The notes beneath the pieces are model-generated. The model was given only the letters and a program-made list of their open reading frames with translations. It searched no databases and had not been told where the DNA came from. A stretch of 64,000 bases of DNA from Conoideocrella luteorostrata (Eukaryota > Ascomycota > Sordariomycetes > Hypocreales > Clavicipitaceae): contig JASWJB010000245.1 in NCBI GenBank assembly GCA_032433595.1, forward strand, positions 1 to 64,000. The letters run 5' to 3'. Positions 1 to 9,864 of the stretch are shown in pieces; position 1 is the stretch's first letter, and each line of letters opens with the position of its first letter. A program made the translations under genes and the position numbers.

Positions 1-134
1 CACACACATACACACACACCACCGTGACAGATAGCAACATATAATTTTTTTAAGCTAGCTGTAAGCCCACTGGAAAAGTGGTTGCCTTTATGAATTGGGA
101 CACGCTTTCTAAATGCCCTTTCTGCAGCACTACG

Positions 135-752
135 TTATTCCCCACACAAACTCTCTAATTGCCATAAATACTCTGAGGGTTCCAAGCTCTTGGTACCTTG
201 GTTCTCTCGCGAATTCTTAGTCCATGCAACTACCTGAGACCAGTAAATGCCCCCAATAACTGAGAATTCTTTCTGTTCTGGGGAGTGGCTGTAGTGTTTA
301 AGGGAACCATTCAGATCGATAAAGTTTGGCATGGCGTGGATTTCATATACCCAGCACCCCTTGTAGAGACGAGTTGCTAGTTCCAGGTCAGACGTTGTGG
401 ATACGTAGATGGTGGTATCCATTTTGTTCCCCCTAGCATGTCTGTACAGCGTAAATGAGGCATCTTCCGGAGAACCCTTGAAACAAGGGAGAAATCCATC
501 AGCAGCTTTGATTTCTTCGGGGGGCCTGCAATCGCTCCGGAAGACGACTGCCGGTGGCTTCTCTGGACTAGCAGAACGCTCATCTTCCTGGTGCGGTAGA
601 CTCTTGATCAGGATAGGAGGGAGCTCGGTAGCCGGCGCAGCACAAGTGATGCCCAGCCAGAAGAATATTGGCAGGGCAAAAGAGACAAGAGCAATCGAAA
701 AGTTTCTATGGGCAATGCTAACGATGTGTTGTTTACGATAAACGACTGAAGA
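135..752 (-). pseudogene. heat-labile enterotoxin A-chain-like ADP-ribosyltransferase, start lost or incomplete
   Basis: One open frame of 205 codons encodes a hydrophobic, signal-peptide-like N-terminus (FALPIFFWLGITCAAP) followed by hallmarks of the fungal Enterotoxin_a family: an Arg-containing strand (VVFRSD), a CRPPEEI segment, a Ser-Thr-Thr strand (YVSTTS), YEIHAMPNFIDLN, and a C-terminal GGIYWSQVVAW. Family members are secreted mono-ADP-ribosyltransferases common in insect- and nematode-associated fungi. The reading frame is closed by a stop 30 codons upstream of the signal-like region, and no in-frame ATG precedes the conserved part. The first in-frame Met lies after the catalytic-type arginine. 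Either a short upstream exon supplies the start or the gene is a relic. The frame ends shortly after the WSQVV motif, so no C-terminal extension is present. Family assignment is fairly sure; functional status is not. Confidence 0.7.
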
Positions 753-2380
753 TTATTTGAGGAGCATCATTGTGTACTTGAAATATAATGGTAGTTAGCG
801 AATACAGAGCCTTTTATAATCTTTGCAATATTAGGCTATAAAGTCATATAAGCGCCGGTCGATCGATATCAGAGAGGACCATGACTACGAAATGTTACGT
901 TGTAGGTTTTATGCGCTTTGAGATTAAGGCTCGTAAAAAATGAGTCGATTAACTTGAAAGCCTTGGACTACTTGCTTGTAGGGATGGCTGGTGGGCACAA
1001 CGTAGTGCCCGTACAATAAGAGGGCATAAATATGTAGCATTACCGCTTATATTCACTAGTGAGATGAATGACTGATTGGTGCGTCGAATATGGAGTTAGT
1101 TGAAGTAGGATATTCCTCGTACCCGACGGAAGATGTAGCCATGACTCGAGCAAGACTGGTTGGTTGAGTTGCAGGCCCATAACGGCGGGAGTGGGAGGAC
1201 GCAAAACTAAATGCAAAGGGATGCAGGAAGGTACCGCGTTGGGACCTTAGACCAAGATTTACCACTTTTCCGCCTGCTCTCGTCTTGTATTGATGACCAA
1301 TGCCAATGTATGAATCGAGCACCGCATCTTCTGTGGCGTAGGATCTCCATCCTGATTGAAATCCTGCTGCGCGTCTTCTCAAACTAAAACGGAAGGCAAT
1401 CTTTCGACCATATTAAGACTCTCCATGGCTTGTAGAAGATTATGCCCCCGGCATTGAAGATCGTGACTCCATTAGGCGAATGAGTCGAAGGGGGGGATTC
1501 CTCTTTTCGGCATGCGGCGGAATGGGTCCGGTCAAGTTTTCCGTACATGGAAGTAATGTTGAAAGCTGAGTTGTGTAAAGTTGATCGCCTGGCGGGCACC
1601 CACCCCTGCGCTCCCCTGCCCCACTTTTCCACAGGTAGCAGGAATCTATTCTTTACGGAAGTATCAAGTAAAATCACGTTCACTGCATTTTCAACCCCTC
1701 CCAAGTGGCTGCTTCCCCACCAGGTGAGCTAATCTTCACTGCAATTTCGAAAGTGACCACAAATTCCTAGCTTAAAATAGACCAAGCGCCGTGCCGATAG
1801 ATCCCTAATGCCTACGTATGGGTAGGGTCGGCTTGCGGTTAGCCCAGCGCTCTGAAAATTGTCCTCCAAAAGCGGCGTCACGTCCTCCAAAAATGGACGC
1901 ACATTTGTTGAGAAACCTGCACTTTTGTTGCAATAATGGAGCCTTTTGGTGCAATAGTTTTAGGGTAGCACAATTGCCTTTTGATTTGTAGCACTATTTT
2001 TATAGTGTAAATATCAGCTTATGAGGTTATCTGCAGCGAACACGGATGTACTATATAGCCCGTCCATGCAGTAGTAAGAAACACGAGGCAAAAAGCGCAG
2101 GCTCAGTCCAATCAGCCGTTGGTCACTAACATCTTGTTACGTTTGTCGTACAGCCACTCGTCATTCAGCGGATAATGAACGAGGCAGACTTTTGGCGTCG
2201 CATTGGCAAAGTCGAATACGATGGCACCACAGCTCTCGACAAACTGCTCGCTGGTATATTGAGTTGTTGTGAACGTTGGTCATGCCAGAGCTGGAGTGGC
2301 AGGATCCGCCGTCTCAAATTGCAGGTGTCTTTTGAGGGAATTGGCTCGTGTTGGTCGGGCGTGGCGTGCAGCGCTGTGTA
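753..2380. other. gene-free stretch
   Basis: No frame here looks like a protein. Two minus-strand frames (1056-1382 and 1384-1704) have atypical composition and no recognisable motif. Around 1861-1990 the phrase CCTCCAAAA occurs twice within 25 bp beside GC-poor sequence, which may be the edge of a decayed transposon, but I cannot assign it. Confidence 0.4.
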
Positions 2381-2385
2381 CTTGG

Positions 2386-2632
2386 CATGCGGGGGACAGT
2401 TTAACTGAGCCATTTCGCCCACATTGTCCAATTGACCCTTTCAATTCGAACGCCCGCCACGGATGTAATTTAAGCTTGTTATTAATAAAATTTATTAACT
2501 AAATAGCTAGCTAAGCTATATAATAGTTAATGCATTTTTTTGTTTAATTTTATCGTGTTTTTGGTCGCTGAGGCATTATCTCTTGCGGCGCTAATGCCAC
2601 ATCGATGGCTCAGTTAAACTGTCCCCCGCTTG
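2386..2632 (+). mobile_element. MITE, copy 1
   Basis: A 247-bp non-coding element with terminal inverted repeats of about 27 bp. The left end begins CATGCGGGGGACAG and the right end, read inward, begins CAAGCGGGGGACAG; both run on into TTTAACTGAGCCAT. The interior is AT-rich. It is flanked by a 5-bp direct repeat, CTTGG, at 2381-2385 and 2633-2637, read as the target-site duplication. The same element occurs at 45589-45835 (inverted) and 51309-51556. With no coding capacity it must have been moved by a transposase elsewhere. Confidence 0.93.
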
Positions 2633-2637
2633 CTTGG

Positions 2638-3136
2638 GTACTCGATGCGAGCGATGTTGCCTAAAATGTGAGCGCTGGCCCGCAGGAGAAGTCTGCAGCC
2701 TGGAGTGCGAGGGCGGGAACACACGCTAGTTCGTAGTGCTCCGTGCCCCGTAGCGCGCAGCGCGGGATTAAGGGAACTATCAACGGGTTACGACGGGCCG
2801 TGCCACCCAACCAGCGTGTACTCTTCATCACGAGGGACACCAATGCTGTAGCTATTATTAATGGGGATTCCACGTCTACAACTGTCTCTACTGCTTGGTA
2901 ATACATTCCAGGGCATGTTTGAAGGCTGCCTGAGGCGTTGGTAATGGGCTTCCAAACCCTATTTCTGAGCTATTTGTGGCACCGATCTTCCTGACGGAAG
3001 GAATTCTCGTCTCAACACATGTAGCTGGGATTGTTGTTTTCGTCTTGTCAAATTTGCGGTCCCTTCTATCGAGTCGCCATACTATGGCTGGTGGATCAAG
3101 GCTTCTGGATTTAAATAACGTGTCGTCTTCGCTAAA
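2638..3136. other. gene-free stretch beside the MITE
   Basis: No convincing coding sequence. A minus-strand frame (2661-2906) and a plus-strand frame interrupted by a stop show no family motif. The sequence is more GC-rich than the MITE and may be a relic of an older insertion. Confidence 0.35.
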
Positions 3137-4487
3137 TTAATCATGAACGTAGAGCGAGGCGTTGGCTGCCCGGACAAATACAAGACTCTTATCCCCTCCA
3201 TGAGGACCTACGACAGGAGCATCGCTGACCTCAACCCCCCCAATTAACGCCCAATCATCCCAACTAGACCCGTTAAACTGTTTAATGTACGCCAAACTGT
3301 CACTTCCTTGAGCAGCCAATGTCATTCTACCGTCACCTCGGGCGGCAACTGATGGACTCGACTTAATATCGCCTCCGAGGTTGTTCCAACCCTTTGCGGA
3401 TGGAACCCAGCCAGACCCATCCCAGCTCTTTTGATAGACCGAGTTATTTGTCCCTCGCACAAAAAGGTCCAGTCGGTTTGAGGCTCGAGAGACAGGGACA
3501 ATGTCATCTATCACAGCGTCCCCTAGGCTAGTCCAGTCGCTACCTGTCGGCTGCCAAATTGACCCATTCCAGGTCTTTTGATACACGCTATTATCCCTGC
3601 CTCTCGTAAACACGTCAATCCGATTCGCACCCCAGCTGACGGCCCTTGGTGCGCCAACCGTGTTGCCGCCCAAGCTGGTCCAATCTGTCGTGTTGGGCAA
3701 CCATGCGCTCCCGTTCCAAGACTTGGTCCAAACGGCGTTATCAGGCCCACGAACAAAGAGGTCCAGACGATTAGCCTCCGAGGATACGGCGGAGATATCC
3801 CCAACAATACCTCCGCCAAGGTTCTCCCAGGCTTCACCCCACCTATTTCCACCCCCCCAGAGGTGCCAGCAGCCGTTATCGGTTCCTGCGGCGAAGAGAT
3901 CGCTTCGATCAGCGCTCCATGATACGGCTGTTACATTCCCGATAATTGTTCCTCCAAGTTCCTTATAGCCGTCCTCACTTGGTTCCCAGGATGCGCCGGT
4001 ACCGTTTTGCCATTTGTAAAAAACGGCGTTATTCGTGCCCCTAATAAAGACATCCGTTCGTCCGCGTGCTGACGAAATAACAGTGGGTTTCCCTTAAAAA
4101 AAAAAAAGTTAACCTACACGTTTCTCGGTCTAGGAGGGGGCGGGGGATGTGGCACAGGTCTTGAAACATACCGTAGTATAACTCCCCTAGACGTCGCCAA
4201 GTTGGTGGTGGCATGTTGCTTTGACCAGATTTGCTTTCGTTGTGTTTCGCAGCTTGCGTTCCGCCCACAGCACCCCCTACTATCCCGCCTACTAGCAGTA
4301 GGAGAGCGCAGCATAAGAGCAGCCAAAACCTCGTCCGTGCTAACCCGCATAGTTTCCGCTGAGGCGTCTTGTTCTCGGTCTGGTGCAGGGCCTCCTTGTA
4401 GCTGTATTCGAGAGGCCCGTCTGGATTCACTGGCTCTGGAAGATCCTTTTGGGGAGCCACTTCCAAGTCGGAGTACGGCGCTGACAT
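3137..4487 (-). CDS. membrane-anchored PLL-like beta-propeller lectin
   Basis: Two exons, complement(3137..4092, 4172..4487), encode 423 residues. The 79-nt intron starts GTATGT and ends after a T-run with AAG. The N-terminus is a short cytosolic tail ([20 protein letters not shown]) followed by one transmembrane segment ([23 protein letters not shown], about residues 53-75), giving type-II topology. The exterior part is six full repeats and one partial repeat of about 45-50 residues, each with D/N-R-x-D-(L/V)-F-x-R-G-x-(D/N)-N-(A/S)-V and a closing W-x-x-L-G-G. This is the pattern of PLL/fucose-lectin-like seven-bladed propellers. Such lectins bind sugars, often fucose or O-methylated glycans; the ligand here is inferred only. 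Joining the exons restores one frame across the whole propeller, so the gene looks intact. Confidence 0.9.
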
Positions 4488-6355
4488 CTCGGTGGTGGTT
4501 TACATCCGGTATGCCAATCTATGCTGACGTCGCGTCGTGCCCTAACTCGTCCTCTGTCTTGGCTGGCGCTCGTCTCGGGGCAAAAGTAGTGGTCTGTGAG
4601 ATGAGGATTGGACACGAGACACCCGCGATGCTCGAAGCCAAGCAGGCTCCTGGGCGTGAGCGAACCTTTAGCAAACCAAACACTAACCTCAGCGGGGGAC
4701 GGAGCACATACTTGTATGCTGTGTACGGAGTCTCTGTAGTCATGGCGGGTGGTTGGTGAGTGCTGCTGACTGGCTGCACTGTCTCGCTGCAGCGACAGGG
4801 CCTTATGGCGCAGTCAGCAGTGTAAGCCGCTAGATTAGACGCTAGCTTAGCTCGGTCGAATGCATGCAGGCCACCAGAGAGAGGAACGGGTTATCAGCCA
4901 ATTGCCGTGTGCCTCATGTCACTCACCAGGCAGACCGACGAGACGCAACCACAGTTACGGAGTAGACAGAGTGAACTTTCCCTTTTCTTGACGACGCCGA
5001 CATGCAGCCCATCCAAGTGGTGGTCCCCTCCCCTGTCCTCCAGGCTGCCATTGTACGCCCGCTGCCTCTTAATCTGCCTTACTGGTGGGGGCTTCGCTTC
5101 ATCTGATATCTGCGCATCTCGACGCTGCACCCGACAGCTTGAGGCTTTCCAATTTGAGCTGGCACCAAAGGATATCCATCAGACTGCTCCGTACGCGCAG
5201 CTGCACCGTGAACAAGTCCTGTGCGCTTCGTGCGGGTGCGGGACCCAAGGCTGGGCATCGAAGTTTGGCGGGGCGAACCGCGGTCGAGCACGTTGGTGTT
5301 TGGTTGGATGACCCCGCCCGACAGCGGTGACCCTGTATTCTCGTACAGTGGCCCTCCAGTCATTCCGGGCGGAGAAATAACTAAAATTGTGTAGAGTGGT
5401 GGCTCGGAATTACAGCTGGGGTGTGGAGTAGTTACTGTAGGTTACAGGGCTGGCTGCTGAGTGCTTAGCACGTCGAACGATGAACCCAATGATAAGCTAT
5501 GCTGGCCCTCGCTTGCTGGGCAGTTGGTGGCCATCTCCCGTCTTCCTTTCCTGCCGGGGAGCTGTCACCGTGATCACTGCAACTACTTCTCTTCTGTTCA
5601 TCGTAGGCTTTCATTAGGTGAGAAACCTTGCATACAGTGTTAATGACATAATGGACCAAGTTGTCAGCAACATGCTGGAGATCAGCCACTGTCACATCGA
5701 TAACAGGGCCGCGAGCCGTGAACGTGCTAGCGGGAGCGCCTAGGACAGCCGCGCGGCCTACCATTAACGGGAGGCACACGCTTTGATGGCCCGCTAGTTA
5801 TCGCTCGAAAGAGCATCTCTGAACATCGACGTGGGTAGGTAGGCTTTGACAACTTCTGGATCTTGCTGCAGCGACCCGCTTTCTTTCAGATACCGGACCT
5901 AGATAGCCAACATGCCTATATCGCCATGTACTGAAGCTGAATGTGTGAAAGGGCTAATATCACAACAGGGATAGCTGGGAATGCAGAATTCAGTGTGGCG
6001 TAATGTGCTTTTGGCTTGAGACTAGCGATTGTTCCCATCTTCGGCTACTCTGTCCATGAAAATCAGCTGATGGTCGGAGCTGTACTCCGTAATGGAGACG
6101 ACTTCCCGCTACCGCGCCTTAGGCGCTGCTGGTTCGACGGCCGATCATTGGCCCTAAACAACGAAGACGACTTGCTAGTTTGGTCCCGCTTGGATTTTCC
6201 CAATGCCACGGGAGCCAGAACTGCATTTACCTGCGGTTCCGGACTTCATCCTAGTTATCTATATTGAGAACCGGCCTCATCTCGTCTCAATTCCACCAAC
6301 GGCGCTTTGGGAGTCATTCCAGTCAAGCAGAGAACGACCAAGCAAAGAAAAACCA
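4488..6355. other. gene-free stretch between lectin and ligase genes
   Basis: Several frames of 60-134 codons exist on both strands but overlap each other and show no conserved motif. The lectin promoter lies at the left end on the minus strand and the ligase promoter at the right end. A minus-strand frame at 5465-5779 has no family I recognise. Confidence 0.35.
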
Positions 6356-8241
6356 ATGAATAATATTTTGACCGACGTGATGATGCCGGACTTGTTGCTA
6401 CCCAACGATCCTATTCTCGCCAAGCTTCTCGAGGCTGCTCGACTCACGGAGGAGCAGGTCATACATGACCAATACGGGTTTTACAAAACGTACTCTGAGC
6501 TCCTTGCCGACATTCTGGCCACTCGCGTCGCTCTCCTAGCGGAGTTACCAGACTCGACCCTAACGGCGGATGGGCTTTTGAATCAGAAACGGCCGTACGT
6601 GATGGCTCTCACACACGGCGGCTATGAGTTCATCGTTGCCTTCTTCGCCATCCGCTCTATTGGCGGCGCATGCTTTCCGTTCTGTACGTACGAACTCTTT
6701 TCAATCCAGTATCACGCAATTGGGGGCCAAGGTTGACCCTTGTAGCGGCCGCTATACTGCCAGAGGAAGCAAACCACTACATAGCCAGTGCCCACGCAGT
6801 AGGTATTCTCGCAGGCGGCAAGAATGGGCCGCAGCTCAGCAAAATTAAGAGCGCCATCGATATTCCAGGCCTCGTCACCCTACAGGTCTCTACAAATGCG
6901 CCACCAATCGCTGTTGCATCGGTAGCCATTGACGATAAATTGGCTCTCGATTCCCAAGGGCCCGGAGTCGTTATCTGCACATCTGGCACCACAGGCATCC
7001 CCAAAGCCGCTATTCTCCCTCGGCAGTGCCTTGTACAGAAACGCCCGGCTGCTCTTGGAAAGGCAACACTTAGCTACCGTCCGCCACACTGGCGAGGCGG
7101 GTTTGCAAGCGCCATACTCCCTGTGCTGTCTGGCCACAAGCTATATTCGCTGAAACAGCGGGCGACGGCAGATGAGGTCTGGGAAGTGCTGCGAGCGAAC
7201 CATATTACCCTCTTGATATTTAACCCTGTGCTGCTGCGCCGGATGAAAGAGACATACCAGAAACGTCTCGCCTTCTTGGACGACGGTGTCAGAACTGAAT
7301 ACATCCAGGGATTTAAGAACCTCGGCAGCATCCGGTGCAGCGGCGCGTTTCTAGCACCTAGCATGCTGGACTTCTGGACAGAACTGACTGGACTACCGCT
7401 CAAGAATGCGTATGGACAAACGGAGTGTGGCGCTACCGTGACTGAAGTCGATGTGACAAAGGCCTCCAAGGTCAAGGCATGTAGGCGCTCGGGGCTTCAT
7501 CTCAATAGCATATCGGCAGGAGACTAACTGGCGCCGCAGTTCACCGTCGGCCAGGCGGTAAAGGACCACGACGTAGAAGTGAAGCTCTCGCAAGGAACGC
7601 ACGGCGAGTTCCTAGTTAAGACTGAGTGGATGATGAAAGGATACGTGGGCAACAAAGCGGCGACAAGCGCCGCGTTTGATGCTGACGGATATCTCAAAAC
7701 AGGCGACGTTGGGCATATAGTAAATGGTGAGTACGTTTTTGAGGGACGTGCTAAGGATGACTGTGAGTTTGCGGGGTCCTACGTGTTGGTTTACAAAAGC
7801 TAATTTTTAGTCATTGGGCGTGTACCGAGGATTCCGGTAGAGTTTGCTTTGAACAATCTTCCGTACATCGCTGAGGCTCATGTTCTCCTTGTCCCGGACC
7901 ACGAGGAGCGCGCTGTCTGCGGCGCTCTCATCAGAGTGAAGGAGGATGTGATAGGCACTGCGGACATCAGTATTGCGCGCTTACATGAAGACCTCCAACC
8001 CACCGTCCCAGCCTACATGCGCCCATATCTGCTCCGTGTAGTTGGAAGGGACGAAGAAATTCCGTACACTGCCTCACAAAAGCCCGATAAGCCATCTATT
8101 CTGAAACGGTTTTTCGGCGTAACGGACTTTTGGCCTGCCGACAACCCGACACCAGGAGTTCAAGTCTGGCACATGAGACTAAGCATTCATAGCGAGCCGA
8201 GTGCGGAATGTCATAAGCCGTGGGACTTCGCGTCATGGTAA
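6356..8241 (+). CDS. AMP-dependent synthetase/ligase (acyl-CoA synthetase-like)
   Basis: Four exons, 6356..6683, 6746..7470, 7540..7762 and 7811..8241, encode 568 residues. The first donor is GTACGT with a TTGAC branch and TAG acceptor; the second donor is a weaker GTCAAG; the third is GTGAGT. Adenylate-forming motifs appear in order: CTSGTTGIPKAA (A3 P-loop), NAYGQTECG (A5), YLKTGDVGHIVNGEYVFEGRAKDD (A7/A8 with the hinge) and PYTASQKPDK (A10 lysine region). There is no carrier-protein or reductase domain, so it is a stand-alone ligase activating a carboxylic acid, probably to a CoA thioester. It resembles the malonyl/acyl-CoA synthetase group. The frame is open back to an ATG at 6203, but the family usually starts near the LPNDPIL segment, so the ATG at 6356 is preferred. 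The substrate is unknown. Confidence 0.85.
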
Positions 8242-9117
8242 ATAAATCTGTTTCGACAGCACTCGCTACTGAGTATCGACACCAACTGATCAACCTGGGG
8301 TTACGATACTGTGGTCTAACAAGTAAGATGATTATTTACAAGACTTAGTTATTTCTTACTCTCTGCACGACTTGTCCAGGGGCTAAAAGACAAGGGTGGA
8401 TCGGTCCAAGATAAACTAGGTCATCTCCTCCGACCTGGTGATGCCTAAAAATTTGTACCTAGCGACCTAGATTTTAGTTGGTGGGCATTTAGTTGACTTG
8501 CATGACGTAAACCATCTTGGCTCGTGCGGTGCTGTTGACAGTGAGCAGTGCCCTGATGTAAAGAAAAATGTGCTTAGGGGGCGGGTGTTTGGAGAACCCG
8601 AGGCAGATTTAGAGATGGGTTGTCGAAAATGAAGAAGGGGCTGTATGTACTATTATTTCATAAATTTTTATTGCCGCTAATGACATCATTATATATATAT
8701 AAATATATAAAGGATGGTTGGTTGACTAACGAGGCGCCCTGTCACCATGCCAGATGCATAGAGATGAATCTTGGTGTGACTTGCCAGAGCCACACTAATT
8801 TTGGAGCAACGATTCGGGAGGACTATAAAAAAGTAATTTACGTTGCGCGCAGGTAGAAGAAACGCACTGCAGACACCACCTGACATGCTCGCGATTCCGT
8901 GAATAACTATATTGGACGAGGGCCGTGAAATTTGATTGATGCAGTAACTGACTACGAACTGAAGAAATGATGAACAAGTGATATTACATTGACTGTTCGC
9001 AAATCCCATGGCTGCAAGAGCATCCGGGCAACAAAGACTACAAAATGTCAAACAAAAGAAAGAAACACCACCAAATCAGCTTCATGACGATATTTGGCCG
9101 CACGACCCATCCACGGA
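8242..9117. other. gene-free stretch
   Basis: Intergenic sequence between convergent genes. It holds a short AT run (TATATATATATAAATATATA near 8690). No coding frame is credible. Confidence 0.4.
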
Positions 9118-9864
9118 TTAGCCAGTAGCTGGTGGTTCCATACGCCACTGAACACCGGTAAGTGGCCAAGAAATCACTATACTGCCGTCGTATGTGTCGA
9201 TTTCGCTCATGTAACTGATATTTCCCATGGTGAGCATCAACAGAAGAACCTTGATATAGGCTCTTGCTCCGGTTCGCGCGTACACTTCTTGCTCAAGCCT
9301 CTCCGTACAATCAAGTTGGTACCCTGTACCGACATGCATCGTAGTTTGGACTCCAAGAATAAAGTCTCCTGGGATTCGAATCATCACGACCAAGCCTTCA
9401 GTAGAGAGTGCGATGTTCTCGAGCGCGGTTTGGCCATGAAACATGGCCAATATCCTGGAGCTGTTGGCCGCTATTCCTCCGTGGAGCAACACTTCGTTGA
9501 GGGATGCGTTAGGATCGGGCAAGTTGAGAGCCCGGGCAATCCCGTAAGCATCATACACACTGAGCAGTTCCCTTAAGTAAACGGCAACAATGACTGGGCT
9601 CGTAGCGCCCCGATCTATCACCCACTGTCGTCGCTGCAGAGCCGCGCTCCAGGTTGTGAAGAATGAGATGAATGGGCCTCCCGGCCGTTGCCAACGGAGG
9701 TGATCGAAGCAAGCTTGGGAGTCTGCGCTGCGGAAAAGGTCGCGCGGGATCATGTTTCCGTCATCATCAAACGTACAGTTCCGCAGGCGATGATTGGTGT
9801 CGTGTACTTCAACGCGAAACCCAATGTCACAGGGCCAACGGAAGTCTTGTAAATTGAAATCCAT
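9118..9864 (-). CDS. DUF7587-like hypothetical protein
   Basis: A single uninterrupted frame of 248 codons starting MDFNLQDFRW. The pattern FDHLRWQ...GPFISFFTTWSAALQRRQW...VIVAVYL resembles fungal DUF7587 proteins, in which an H-L-x-W segment precedes a serine/threonine-rich 'PFIS' strand and an alanine-rich helix. No signal peptide, no certain transmembrane segment and no catalytic motif that I can name. The function is unknown. The gene sits alone at the edge of a long gene-free region. The start is the first ATG after an upstream stop. Confidence 0.6.
   Translation of the reverse strand: MDFNLQDFRWPCDIGFRVEVHDTNHRLRNCTFDDDGNMIPRDLFRSADSQACFDHLRWQRPGGPFISFFTTWSAALQRRQWVIDRGATSPVIVAVYLRELLSVYDAYGIARALNLPDPNASLNEVLLHGGIAANSSRILAMFHGQTALENIALSTEGLVVMIRIPGDFILGVQTTMHVGTGYQLDCTERLEQEVYARTGARAYIKVLLLMLTMGNISYMSEIDTYDGSIVISWPLTGVQWRMEPPATG

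Noticed and set aside
1384..1704. Minus-strand 106-codon frame
   Set aside because: Composition is not protein-like and no domain is visible.
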